Below are positions 28,135 through 36,128 of a stretch of DNA of 44,021 bases, piece after piece; position 1 is the first letter of the stretch, and each line of letters begins with the position of its first letter. The stretch is from JAAYKT01 sp964408955 (GTDB taxonomy: Bacteria; Bacillota; Clostridia; Lutisporales; Lutisporaceae): the NCBI GenBank assembly GCA_964408955.1, contig CAYPBK010000017.1, positions 1-44,021 on the forward strand, written 5' to 3'. The translations under genes were made by a program, and so were the position numbers. The notes beneath the pieces were generated by a model, which saw only the letters and a list, made by a program, of their open reading frames with translations, had not been told where the DNA came from and searched no databases.

Positions 28135-28788
28135 TCAACTGTCGCCTGTATTTACGGAAATAGTCCTCAGCCTTTCCTCACATTTTTCAATGAACACTTT
28201 TATTGCTTCCTTTTCCTCTTGAATTTTTTCTTCTGTTAAATTACCTCTTCCCAACCTGTCACAAAGTCCTAGAAGTGCCACCTCTTTATAGGAAACTTGA
28301 CTCATCATTTTGCTGATTTCAGCAAAAGCTCTGCCTTTTGCAATGAAAAGTATCTGCATATGCCACCGCACAAGCTTTTTTACTTTGTTAATCAGTTCTT
28401 CTTCATCAGTTAATGCTTTGAGAAAATCTTCTGCCATATTTGCACCGATTTTATCATGGTCATAGGCTATGATTCTCCCTTTCTTTACCATTGTTGCCGG
28501 TGCCTTTCCTATATCATGTAGAAGAGCAGCCCACATAAAGGCTCTTTTATTTTCGCTTTCCTTTTTATTCAGAGCTGCCACATCAATAACCAGCATAGTA
28601 TGATTCCACACATTACCTTCCGGATGATGCGTGATAGATTGAGGAATATCCTTGAGCTTTTTTAGCATATTAAAGGGGTATTCATCAAAATACATTTTAT
28701 TTAACTCAGCATTAAAAAATTCCGAAGGCTTTTCATCCTTTAGCAAATGATGTTCAAAGGTATTAAAAATCTCTACATAATCTATCAA
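28135..28788 (-). CDS. HD-domain (HDIG) phosphohydrolase
   Basis: 217 residues with the HD metal-binding set: His63 in WNHTMLVIDVA, HDIGK at 91-95, and a later His in RWHMQ. The region resembles the HD domain at the end of CCA-adding enzymes, but no nucleotidyltransferase domain is present, so this is a stand-alone phosphohydrolase of unknown substrate. Start TTG with GGAGT about 7 bases upstream. It lies 37 bases before the YfcC gene and is probably first in the same operon. Confidence 0.82.
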   Translation of the reverse strand: MIDYVEIFNTFEHHLLKDEKPSEFFNAELNKMYFDEYPFNMLKKLKDIPQSITHHPEGNVWNHTMLVIDVAALNKKESENKRAFMWAALLHDIGKAPATMVKKGRIIAYDHDKIGANMAEDFLKALTDEEELINKVKKLVRWHMQILFIAKGRAFAEISKMMSQVSYKEVALLGLCDRLGRGNLTEEKIQEEKEAIKVFIEKCEERLRTISVNTGDS

Positions 28789-28819
28789 ATAAACAACTCC
28801 AGACTATATTTCAAATACA

Positions 28820-28875
28820 CCTCCGGTAAGCGCATCCTATGATTTCCTATGTCATAAGGTTTACTCCGCCGGAGG
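28820..28875. repeat. Palindromic element between htpG and the HD gene
   Basis: CCTCCGG (28820-28826) and CCGGAGG (28869-28875) enclose a smaller dyad (TATGA...TCATA). The right arm sits in CCGCCGGAGGC followed by TATATCAT, shared with the repeats near 38.3 kb. Confidence 0.5.
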
Positions 28876-28918
28876 CTATATCATTCTTTTCATCAGCCTT
28901 ATAAAGGCGAAAATTTTT

Positions 28919-30820
28919 CTATTCAGATGGTATATTTACAAGTCGCTCAAGTATTTCCTCGCTTCTCTTTATAAAGCCTTCCAGGTTATCTCCTTCGATA
29001 CCTCTGCTACCAATAAGGGCCAAGTCATACATTTGTCGCACTATAAGATTGAAATTATCTTTATTATCCTCATTATCCGCCAATTCCATAAGCTTTTTAA
29101 CCAAATTATTGGTATTATTAAGTACTAATGTCTCCTCGCCTTGAAACATATTTGACATGTCATCGCCGCCCCACATAGTGCTCATTTCCTTCATTCTCCT
29201 GACGTGCTCGGGCATCAATAAAACTGCTTGAGGCTCGGGTGTTTTTAGACTCTCAGCCTTTACCTGAAGCTTTTCTATATTAAGAGCTTTTTTTATCTTT
29301 TCTATAAGCTTATCACTCTTTTCTTTATCTTCCTTTTCCTCTGTTCCTTCGCCTTTCAGGTCCTCGGATAAATCCGAATCAATCCTTAAGAATCTCACAT
29401 TTCCTTCATACATCTCTAAATAGCTGATGAAATGATTATCGATAACATTATCCAAAATAACGGCTTCCAGCCCTTGATCTTTAAAAAGCTTAATATATTG
29501 GGATTGCTGCTTTTCATCATTAGCGTAGAATACTTTATTCTCCGCCTTATCATCTTCCTTTTTTCCGCCTGTTTTTTCATAATATTCATTTATGGTTAAA
29601 AAATTCCCGTTTATTGATTTATATATCAATATATCTTTAACCTTGTCATAGAAATTCCTATCCTTAACAGAACCGTATTTTATAAAGGGACTTATATCCT
29701 TCCAAAAGCCTTCGTACTTTTCTCTTTCCTTTTCAAAAAGCTCCGTCAGCTTATCCGATACTTTTTTAGTTATATGTTTGGAGAGCTTTATCACGTTGCT
29801 ATCTCTTTGCAAAAAGCTTCTGGAAACATTTAAAGGTAAATCAGAACAATCTATAGTGCCTTTCAGAAGCATGAGAAACTCAGGGATTATCTCCTTTATA
29901 TTATCTGCAACAAAAACCTGATTATTATAAAGCTTTATCTGACCTTCGTTTATCTCGTATTCATGACGAAGCTTCGGGAAATATAGAATGCCTTTTAAAT
30001 TAAAGGGATAGTCAACGGATAAATGAATCCAGAATAAAGGCTCATTGAAGTCGTTAAAAACCTTTCTATAAAATTCTTTGTATTCATCATCGGTACAATC
30101 CCTGGGATTTTTCAGCCATAGGGGATTAACGTCGTTAAGAGGCTTCTCAGGCTCCTTTTCCTTGTCTTCATCCTTTATTTCAGCATTTTCATTTTCTAAA
30201 TAAATTTCTACAGGGAGAAAAGCGCAATGCTTTTCAATTATTTCTCTTAATTTCCATTCGTCAACGAATTCTGTGCTTTCTTCATCCAGATACAAGGTTA
30301 TCTCTGTGCCTCTTGTATCTTTACTAGATTTTGATATTTCAAACTCAGTGCCTTCCTCGCTAACCCATTTAACTGCCTCTGCATCAGGCTGCCAGGATAA
30401 AGAGTCTATTTCAACCTTTTTAGATACCATAAATGCGGAATAAAAGCCTAAGCCGAAATGACCTATTATATCTGAACCTTCCCCCGCCTTGTCTTTGTAT
30501 TTTTCTAAAAATTCCTCAGCACCGGAATATGCTACTTGGTTTATGTATTTCTTTACCTCTTCACCCGTCATGCCGATACCGTTATCAATAAACTTTAAGG
30601 TTTTATTATCCTTATTGAAGCTGACTGTTATACTGAATTTCTCTTCCTCAGGCAGTTCCGCTTCGCCAAGAGAAACGAGCCTTTTAAGCTTATTGACTGC
30701 GTCCACACCATTACTGATTAATTCACGGATAAATATGTCCTTGTCTGAGTATAACCATTTTTTTATTATGGGAAAAATATTCTCTGCATGAATAGATATG
30801 CTTCCTTTTTCTCTATCCAT
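28919..30820 (-). CDS. htpG: Molecular chaperone HtpG (Hsp90)
   Basis: Cytosolic ATP-dependent chaperone, 633 residues. ATG at 30820 is chosen since GGAGG lies 8 bases upstream; the longer TTG frame contains that site. The N-terminal GHKL ATPase domain shows RELISNGVDAVNKL (the family usually has N-A rather than N-G here), DNGIGMTGEEV and GHFGLGFYSAFMV; the middle domain has PLNVSRSFLQ with the catalytic Arg; the C-terminal dimerisation domain ends at about NIPSE. No CtsR or CIRCE site is visible directly upstream. A terminator separates it from the hsp20 gene, so it needs its own promoter. Confidence 0.96.
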   Translation of the reverse strand: MDREKGSISIHAENIFPIIKKWLYSDKDIFIRELISNGVDAVNKLKRLVSLGEAELPEEEKFSITVSFNKDNKTLKFIDNGIGMTGEEVKKYINQVAYSGAEEFLEKYKDKAGEGSDIIGHFGLGFYSAFMVSKKVEIDSLSWQPDAEAVKWVSEEGTEFEISKSSKDTRGTEITLYLDEESTEFVDEWKLREIIEKHCAFLPVEIYLENENAEIKDEDKEKEPEKPLNDVNPLWLKNPRDCTDDEYKEFYRKVFNDFNEPLFWIHLSVDYPFNLKGILYFPKLRHEYEINEGQIKLYNNQVFVADNIKEIIPEFLMLLKGTIDCSDLPLNVSRSFLQRDSNVIKLSKHITKKVSDKLTELFEKEREKYEGFWKDISPFIKYGSVKDRNFYDKVKDILIYKSINGNFLTINEYYEKTGGKKEDDKAENKVFYANDEKQQSQYIKLFKDQGLEAVILDNVIDNHFISYLEMYEGNVRFLRIDSDLSEDLKGEGTEEKEDKEKSDKLIEKIKKALNIEKLQVKAESLKTPEPQAVLLMPEHVRRMKEMSTMWGGDDMSNMFQGEETLVLNNTNNLVKKLMELADNEDNKDNFNLIVRQMYDLALIGSRGIEGDNLEGFIKRSEEILERLVNIPSE

Positions 30821-30941
30821 TTTACGCACCTCCAAAAACTCTGATATTTATATTTTAATAGATAATTAATTGTTTGTCATTCATAAATGGGCTTTTCTTT
30901 TATCATTGCCAATTATTTCGTTGATAAATCAATTTGAAATG

Positions 30942-30965
30942 CAAAAAGGGGCTGAAAGCCCCCCT
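30942..30965 (-). terminator. Terminator after the hsp20 gene
   Basis: GGGGCT (30948-30953), a GAA loop and AGCCCC (30957-30962). On the minus strand it is followed by TTTTTG. It starts 13 bases past the stop. Confidence 0.8.
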
Positions 30966-30977
30966 TGCTTTTTATGC

Positions 30978-31430
30978 CTACTTTATTTCTATTTTGCTGG
31001 ATTTTTTAGCTTCTTCTTCTTTTTTAGGCAATACTATGGATAGTACACCATTTTCAAATTTAGCTGCTATTTCCTCATTTTTTACATTTTCTACTGCAAA
31101 GTTTCTGCAATAGCTGCCGCATCTTCTTTCTCTTCTGATATAGTTTTCCTTTTCTTCGTTGACTTCTTCATTTCTTTCTACTGCTATTGTAAGTCTGTCA
31201 TCATTCAACTCTACATTTATTTCTTCTTTTTTTACACCGGGCATATCTGCTTCTACTATATATTCCTTTTCGTTTTCCTTAATATCAACTTTCATTTGAT
31301 TGTCTCCGGTAAAAATAGCAGGCATAAAGGAATCTCCGAAAAAGTTGTCAAACATGCTGTCAATGTCGAAAGCGCTTTGAGGTTTCTGAGATAAACTCTT
31401 ATTCCTTCTTCCATAGGGTACTAAAAACAT
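30978..31430 (-). CDS. Small heat-shock protein, Hsp20/alpha-crystallin family
   Basis: ATP-independent holdase chaperone of 150 residues. The alpha-crystallin domain runs from about 45 to 135, with VDIKENEKEYIVEADMPGV, RRERRCGSYCRNFAV and the late FENGVLSIVLPK; the C-terminus has an I-x-I-like IEIK. A short N-terminal arm (GRRNKSLS...) precedes it. GGAGGTG lies 6 bases before the ATG. The promoter carries an exact CtsR operator (31485-31501), so class III heat-shock control is expected. Confidence 0.94.
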   Translation of the reverse strand: MFLVPYGRRNKSLSQKPQSAFDIDSMFDNFFGDSFMPAIFTGDNQMKVDIKENEKEYIVEADMPGVKKEEINVELNDDRLTIAVERNEEVNEEKENYIRRERRCGSYCRNFAVENVKNEEIAAKFENGVLSIVLPKKEEEAKKSSKIEIK

Positions 31431-31484
31431 TTACAACACCTCCGTTATAATTATTATTTATATAAAATCAATCAAAGTTTAGAC

Positions 31485-31501
31485 TTTGACTTTCTTTGAC
31501 C
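31485..31501 (-). promoter_or_regulatory. CtsR operator upstream of hsp20
   Basis: On the minus strand GGTCAAA-GAA-AGTCAAA, an exact match to the CtsR consensus RGTCAAANANRGTCAAA. It lies just downstream of the -10, about where transcription starts, so bound CtsR would block initiation. Flanking ATCAAAG/CTTTGAT arms (around 31470-31507) extend the symmetry. Confidence 0.85.
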
Positions 31502-31510
31502 TTTGATTAT

Positions 31511-31539
31511 ATATTATCACCTTCTTTTATGGTATTCAA
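31511..31539 (-). promoter_or_regulatory. Promoter of hsp20
   Basis: On the minus strand TTGAAT (31534-31539), a 17-base spacer and TAATAT (31511-31516). A TATAAT at 31506-31511 is an alternative -10 with a 22-base spacer, too long. Confidence 0.55.
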
Positions 31540-31786
31540 AGTCCATAAAGGCTCATTTTCTAATATTACGTTTGGTTCTTACATAATATCTCAATTATTC
31601 TTCTATTTCCTGAAATTTTTAAGAAAATAATAAAGAACGGAGCATTAGAAAGGTCATTATATCGCTATCCAAAACTTCAACGAAGTATCTTAATGTGTTA
31701 GGTAACAAGATTCTTCACTGCGCTTAGAATGATTTTTTCTGAAAAATATACATTTATAAACGGCTCAGTTACATCCACACTGCTAC
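31540..31786. other. Intergenic region between ctfB and hsp20
   Basis: About 250 bases without a gene. It contains an imperfect palindrome with a GCGC-like core (ATTCT at 31710-31714, AGAAT at 31726-31730) that resembles dispersed intergenic repeats of Clostridia. Nothing else is recognised. Confidence 0.4.
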
Positions 31787-31818
31787 ATAAAAAAGGAAGG
31801 GCGAACCCTTCCTTAAAA
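31787..31818 (-). terminator. Terminator of the thl-ctfA-ctfB operon
   Basis: AAGGAAGGG (31793-31801), a CGAA loop and CCCTTCCTT (31806-31814): a perfect 9-bp stem followed on the minus strand by TTTTTTATG. It lies 17 bases past the ctfB stop. Confidence 0.88.
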
Positions 31819-31830
31819 CAAATCCATCCT

Positions 31831-32481
31831 CTACACTTCCATTTTCTTTAAATCATCAGCTATGATTAGTTTTGCTCCCGTTGCATTTTGAACATCCTCA
31901 ACACTTAATTCAGGATTTATTTCCTTTAGGAGCAAGCCCTTATCAGTAACCTCCATAACTCCCATTTCCGTTACTATTAAATCCACGCATTCAACCGCCG
32001 TAAGAGGCAAGCTACATTTTGTCAATATCTTATGATTACCTTTTGCAGTATGGTTCATAGCCACTATAACCTTTTTCGCTCCTGTTACAAGATCCATAGC
32101 GCCGCCCATACCGGGCACCATTTTACCCGGTACCATCCAGTTAGCCAAATTGCCTCTTTCGTCTACTTCCAAAGCGCCGAGAACTGTAATGTCAACGTGA
32201 CCGCCTCTTATTATCAGAAAAGATTCCGCACTATCGAAAAATGCTCCCCCAGGATTAACAGTAACATACTGTCCTCCCGCATTAACCAAATTGCAATCTT
32301 CCTCGCCTTCCTTGGGAGCAGGTCCCATACCGACAAAACCATTCTCGGATTGCAAAGTTATTTCAATATCCTTTGGTATAAAATTCGCAACCAAAGTGGG
32401 AAGTCCAATCCCAAGATTAACTACGTCGCCGTCTTTCAATTCCTTAGCAACTCTTTGGGCTATAAAATTTTTAACATCCAT
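31831..32481 (-). CDS. ctfB: CoA-transferase subunit B (acetate/butyrate-acetoacetate type)
   Basis: Catalytic-Glu subunit of a class I (3-oxoacid type) CoA-transferase, 216 residues. The active-site motif SENG is at 45-48, with Glu46 as the residue that forms the glutamyl-CoA thioester. GIGLPTLVANF near the start and GGAMDLVTGA are typical. Its start shares one base with the ctfA stop (TAATG). With CtfA it moves CoA between acetoacetate and acetate or butyrate. Exact acyl preference is not readable. Confidence 0.93.
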   Translation of the reverse strand: MDVKNFIAQRVAKELKDGDVVNLGIGLPTLVANFIPKDIEITLQSENGFVGMGPAPKEGEEDCNLVNAGGQYVTVNPGGAFFDSAESFLIIRGGHVDITVLGALEVDERGNLANWMVPGKMVPGMGGAMDLVTGAKKVIVAMNHTAKGNHKILTKCSLPLTAVECVDLIVTEMGVMEVTDKGLLLKEINPELSVEDVQNATGAKLIIADDLKKMEV

Positions 32482-33134
32482 TATTTACTACCTCCCACTA
32501 TATAATCTACAAACAAGCCGGGAGTCATAACTTCGTCCTGGTCAATTTCCCCTACCTCAACTATTTCGTCAGCTTCCACTATAACTATGTCTGCTGCCGT
32601 AGCCATCAAAGGATTGAAGTTCCTGGTGGATTTGGTGTATTTTATATTTCCTTTTTTATCTACCTTTGCCCCTACTATAAGAGCTACGTCCGCTTTTAAA
32701 GGCTTTTCCAACAAATATTTCTTACCGTCAACCTCTATTACATCCTTGCCTTCCTCTACTATAGTGCCAAGCCCTGTTGGTGTCAGTATCCCGCCCAATC
32801 CGGCGCCTCCGGCTCTTATTCTTTCCGCTAATGTGCCTTGTGGTACTAATTCTACATCAAGCTCTCCTGCATTCATTTGGTTGCCTGTTTCCTTGTTGGT
32901 GCCTATATGAGAGGTGATCAACCTTTTAACTTGTTTATTGACAATCAGCTTGCCAATCCCTATTTCCGGAAAGGATGTATCATTTGCTATGAGCGTAATA
33001 TCCTTAACGCCTTTTTCTATGATGGCATCTACTATTTTAAAAGGATTTTTGCATCCTAAAAAACCGCCTACCATAATTGTCATACCGTCCGTTATCATTT
33101 TTACGGCTTCGTCAATGGAAATAACCTTATTCAT
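32481..33134 (-). CDS. ctfA: CoA-transferase subunit A (acetate/butyrate-acetoacetate type)
   Basis: Partner subunit of the CoA-transferase, 217 residues from the ATG at 33134; GGGGGTG lies 5 bases upstream of it, too close to the in-frame TTG at 33137. CoA-binding glycine-rich segments are seen: MVGGFLGCKNP near the start, and GGAGLGGILTPTGLGT, plus GNIKYTKSTRNFNP. Lies 15 bases after the thiolase gene, so thiolase, A and B form one operon. Confidence 0.93.
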   Translation of the reverse strand: MNKVISIDEAVKMITDGMTIMVGGFLGCKNPFKIVDAIIEKGVKDITLIANDTSFPEIGIGKLIVNKQVKRLITSHIGTNKETGNQMNAGELDVELVPQGTLAERIRAGGAGLGGILTPTGLGTIVEEGKDVIEVDGKKYLLEKPLKADVALIVGAKVDKKGNIKYTKSTRNFNPLMATAADIVIVEADEIVEVGEIDQDEVMTPGLFVDYIVGGSK

Positions 33135-33149
33135 CAATTCACCCCCAAA

Positions 33150-34328
33150 TTACCTTTTTACAATTATTGCAGTTCCTTGGCCGCCGCCTATACAAAGTGT
33201 TGCAAGACCTGTCTTTGAATCTCTTTTTATCATTTCATGTATAAGCGTGACAAGTATTCTACTACCGGAGCATCCAATGGGATGACCCAGAGCAATTGCG
33301 CCACCGTTTACATTTGTCTTTTCCATATCCAATTCCAAATCCTTTGCCACTGCTAAGGATTGAGCTGCAAAGGCTTCGTTTGCCTCTACCAAATCTATAT
33401 CTTTTATAGTCAAATTAGCTTTTGCTAATGCCTTTCTTGTTGCAGGTACGGGACCATATCCCATAATCTTTGGATCCACTCCGGCTGAAGCGTAGGATAC
33501 AATAGTAACTAGAGGCTTTATACCAAGCTCCTCTGCTTTTTCCTTTGACATTAATAGGATTGCTGCGGCACCGTCGTTTATGCCTGATGCATTACCTGCC
33601 GTAACTGTTCCGTCCTTTTTAAAAGCCGGTCTTAGCTTTGCCATTCCTTCTATTGTTGCACCAAAGCGAGGATATTCGTCTGTATCCACAACTATTGGGT
33701 CGCCTTTTCTTTGAGGAATTTCTACGGGAACTATTTCATCTTTAAATCTGCCGCTTTTTATTGCCTTCTCTGCTTTAAGCTGACTATCCAAAGCGAATTT
33801 ATCCTGCTCTTCTCGTGTCAAATTCCATTGCTCTGCAATATTCTCTGCGGTGATACCCATATGATAATTGTTGAATATATCCGTCAATCCGTCAGCTACC
33901 ATGTAATCCACTACTGCGCTGTCGCCCATTCTCAGCCCCCACCTTGCCTTAGGCAATAGATAAGGTGCCGCACTCATGTTCTCCGTACCTCCGGCTAGAA
34001 TAATATCTGCATCGCCCAGAGCTATTATTTGAGCAGCCAAGCTTACTGTCCTTAATCCGGAACCGCAAACCTTATTAACAGTCATTGAGGGAACAGTATC
34101 CGGTATACCTGCTCCAATAGCTACCTGTCTTGCAACGTTTTGACCTATGCCTGCCTGAAGAACTCCGCCGAAAATTACCTCTTCAATCATCTCTGGAACT
34201 ACATTGCCTTTTATCATTGCTTCTTTAGCTGCTGTTACTCCAAGTTTAACAGCGGGAACATCCTTGAAGCTTCCGCCAAAGGAACCTATAGCTGTTCTTA
34301 CAGCACTGACAATAACAACTTCTCTCAT
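33150..34328 (-). CDS. thlA: Acetyl-CoA C-acetyltransferase (thiolase)
   Basis: Condenses two acetyl-CoA to acetoacetyl-CoA, or runs in reverse; a cytosolic enzyme of butyrate formation and acetoacetate use. 392 residues, standard length. Nucleophilic Cys88 is in VNKVCGSGLR; the GGAIALGHPIGCSGSR motif carries the catalytic His, and LCIGGGQGTA the second Cys. First gene of the operon with the CoA-transferase. A sigma-54 promoter at 34397-34412 and a sigma-54 activator gene upstream show how it is regulated. Biosynthetic thiolase (Thl/AtoB type) rather than a beta-oxidation enzyme is inferred from length and neighbours. Confidence 0.95.
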   Translation of the reverse strand: MREVVIVSAVRTAIGSFGGSFKDVPAVKLGVTAAKEAMIKGNVVPEMIEEVIFGGVLQAGIGQNVARQVAIGAGIPDTVPSMTVNKVCGSGLRTVSLAAQIIALGDADIILAGGTENMSAAPYLLPKARWGLRMGDSAVVDYMVADGLTDIFNNYHMGITAENIAEQWNLTREEQDKFALDSQLKAEKAIKSGRFKDEIVPVEIPQRKGDPIVVDTDEYPRFGATIEGMAKLRPAFKKDGTVTAGNASGINDGAAAILLMSKEKAEELGIKPLVTIVSYASAGVDPKIMGYGPVPATRKALAKANLTIKDIDLVEANEAFAAQSLAVAKDLELDMEKTNVNGGAIALGHPIGCSGSRILVTLIHEMIKRDSKTGLATLCIGGGQGTAIIVKR

Positions 34329-34396
34329 TTTGATTGACTCCTCCTTAAATATTATCTTTTTTATGTTTTAATTATTTGTTTACTATATATAAGCTT

Positions 34397-34412
34397 TGCA
34401 AATTGTATGCCA
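34397..34412 (-). promoter_or_regulatory. Sigma-54 (-24/-12) promoter of thl-ctfA-ctfB
   Basis: On the minus strand TGGCAT-N5-TTGCA, 10 of 11 consensus positions (TGGCAC-N5-TTGCW), with the required 10 bases between GG and GC. Expected start of transcription is about 34386, giving a leader of about 58 bases. No sigma-70-type promoter is obvious between it and the start codon. Confidence 0.85.
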
Positions 34413-34489
34413 AATATATTAATTTTTTTCTGTTATTGCTTTAGCCTTATATTACAAGCATTACACCTACTTTAATAATTTTTTTAAGA

Positions 34490-34532
34490 TAAAATAAAAA
34501 AATAGACTGTAGAAAATATTCTACAAACTATT
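34490..34532 (-). terminator. Terminator after the sigma-54 activator gene
   Basis: AATAG..TGTAGAA (34501-34514), AATA, and TTCTACA..CTATT (34519-34532) form a long stem with a 2-base internal loop. On the minus strand TTTTTATTTT follows. The inner 18 bases are a perfect dyad and could also be read by a DNA-binding protein. Confidence 0.6.
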
Positions 34533-34587
34533 TTAATAAAAAATTTTTATACATGCTTGCCCTTGCAAAGTTATAGCTTTAAGGGCT

Positions 34588-34632
34588 GTATCTATTTATA
34601 TACAAATAAATCTAATGTATATAAATAGATAC
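34588..34632. repeat. 16-bp perfect inverted repeat, candidate activator site
   Basis: GTATCTATTTATATAC (34588-34603) and its exact reverse complement (34617-34632) are separated by 13 bases. It is centred about 205 bases upstream of the sigma-54 promoter, the range of enhancer sites for sigma-54 activators. It also lies just after the activator gene stop, so an RNA hairpin role is possible. A third hairpin (GCCCTT at 34559-34564 with AAGGGC at 34581-34586) follows it. Confidence 0.55.
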
Positions 34633-34651
34633 AATTTTATTAATCTGTTGC

Positions 34652-36031
34652 CTATATATTTTTAATGTTTATACCATAGCTATCAAGCTTTTTGTAAAGT
34701 GCTGTCCTGTGTATTCCCAGCCTTTTAGCTGCCTTGGTCCTGCTTCCCTTTGACAGCTTTAAAGCATCCATTATCGCCTCTACTTCAACCTCGGCAATCT
34801 TGTCCTTTAACAGCTTAACATCCTTTTTCCTATCGTCTATGCTTAATTCTCTGTTGATATTCTCCGGTAAATGCTCCGGGTAAATATATTTCCCCGTTGC
34901 AATATTGGCAGCCCTTTCAAGGACATTCCTCAGCTCTCTCACATTGCCGGGCCAACTATGCCTTTGCAAGCATGCTAAAGCATCCTCGGAAACAGCTTTA
35001 TAAGTAAAGCCTGCCTTTTCCACCAGCTCCTTTAATATATATACAGATAAAATAGATATATCATTTATGCGGTCCCTCAAAGGAGGAATCTCAAGCCCTA
35101 CAACATTTAAACGATAATAGAGATCCTGTCTGAATCTTCCTTCTCTTACCGCTGAATAAAGGTTTTCATTAGTGCAGGATATAACTCTTACATCGCTTTT
35201 TATTCGTGTATTACCACCGATTCTCTCAAACTCTCTCTCCTCTAAAACTCTCAAAAGCTTTGCCTGCATGCTGTAGGTCATAGTTGAGATCTCATCCAAA
35301 AGTATGGTGCCTCCATTTGCCAGCTCAAACTTGCCTATTTTTCCATCCTTTTTCGCCCCTGTAAACGCGCCGCCTTCGTAGCCAAAAAGCTCAGACTCCA
35401 GAAGCTCATGGGGTATAGCAGCACAGTTTATCTGTATGAAAGGATTATATCTCCTATCGCTGGCATTATGAATGGCGTGGGCAAAATACTCCTTGCCCGT
35501 ACCGCTTTCGCCCTGAATCAATATCGTAGAGTTTAGCTCAGCGGCTTTTTTTGCTATTTCCATCAGCTTATACATTTTTTCATTTTGTGTAATTATATTA
35601 TTAAAGGTATATTTAGCGCTATACATTTTGCTGATTTCATCCTTGTATTTGCCTACTGTTTTTTCAAGGATTTCCAAGCGTTTTGCCATAGTTCTTATTT
35701 CTTCAATATCTCTGTAAAGCACTGTACCTACCGCGCCAATCACTTCTCCATCCTTTATGATAGGAACTCTGCTGGCCAGCATATCGTGCCCTTGGATTCT
35801 TTGGACCTCGCATATTTCCTTTTCACCTGTGTCAACAACAATGTGCAGCCTGGTGTTTTCTATAACATCCCTCACATGTTTGCCTAAAGCGTCTTCTTCC
35901 TTTATTCCTAAAAGCTTTTCATAATTCCATTTCAAAATATAGCCGTTTTTATCTACCAAGACCATGCCTTGATAATTATTATCCAGAATATCCTTCATTA
36001 CATCCAAGCTTTTCTTTAGCTCATCTATCAT
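34652..36031 (-). CDS. Sigma-54-dependent transcriptional activator with PAS domain
   Basis: An enhancer-binding protein of 459 residues. N-terminal PAS sensor (about 8-110), a short coiled linker, AAA+ domain with GESGTGK (174-180, Walker A), GAFTGA (221-226, the sigma-54 contact loop) and LLDEIS (Walker B), then a C-terminal Fis-type helix-turn-helix (SRTKAAKRLGIHRTALYKKL). No receiver domain, so it should sense a small ligand or redox state through PAS rather than phosphorylation. AGGTG precedes the ATG. It lies just upstream of thl-ctfAB and its sigma-54 promoter, so it most likely controls that operon. Confidence 0.94.
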   Translation of the reverse strand: MIDELKKSLDVMKDILDNNYQGMVLVDKNGYILKWNYEKLLGIKEEDALGKHVRDVIENTRLHIVVDTGEKEICEVQRIQGHDMLASRVPIIKDGEVIGAVGTVLYRDIEEIRTMAKRLEILEKTVGKYKDEISKMYSAKYTFNNIITQNEKMYKLMEIAKKAAELNSTILIQGESGTGKEYFAHAIHNASDRRYNPFIQINCAAIPHELLESELFGYEGGAFTGAKKDGKIGKFELANGGTILLDEISTMTYSMQAKLLRVLEEREFERIGGNTRIKSDVRVISCTNENLYSAVREGRFRQDLYYRLNVVGLEIPPLRDRINDISILSVYILKELVEKAGFTYKAVSEDALACLQRHSWPGNVRELRNVLERAANIATGKYIYPEHLPENINRELSIDDRKKDVKLLKDKIAEVEVEAIMDALKLSKGSRTKAAKRLGIHRTALYKKLDSYGINIKNI

Positions 36032-36062
36032 AGGAATTCACCTGCTAAATTTTATTTATTCT

Positions 36063-36092
36063 ATTTTAACATAATGCACCCCGTTGTAACAA
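36063..36092 (-). promoter_or_regulatory. Probable promoter of the sigma-54 activator gene
   Basis: On the minus strand TTGTTA (36087-36092), an 18-base spacer and TAAAAT (36063-36068), 31 bases before the start codon. No hairpin terminator is clear after tdh, so read-through is also possible. Confidence 0.45.
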
Positions 36093-36128
36093 GGAGACAG
36101 AAAATGGACAAAAACTTATTATGTATAT

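Noticed and set aside
32032..32505. 157-residue plus-strand ORF opposite ctfB
   Set aside because: Antisense shadow of a well-supported gene.
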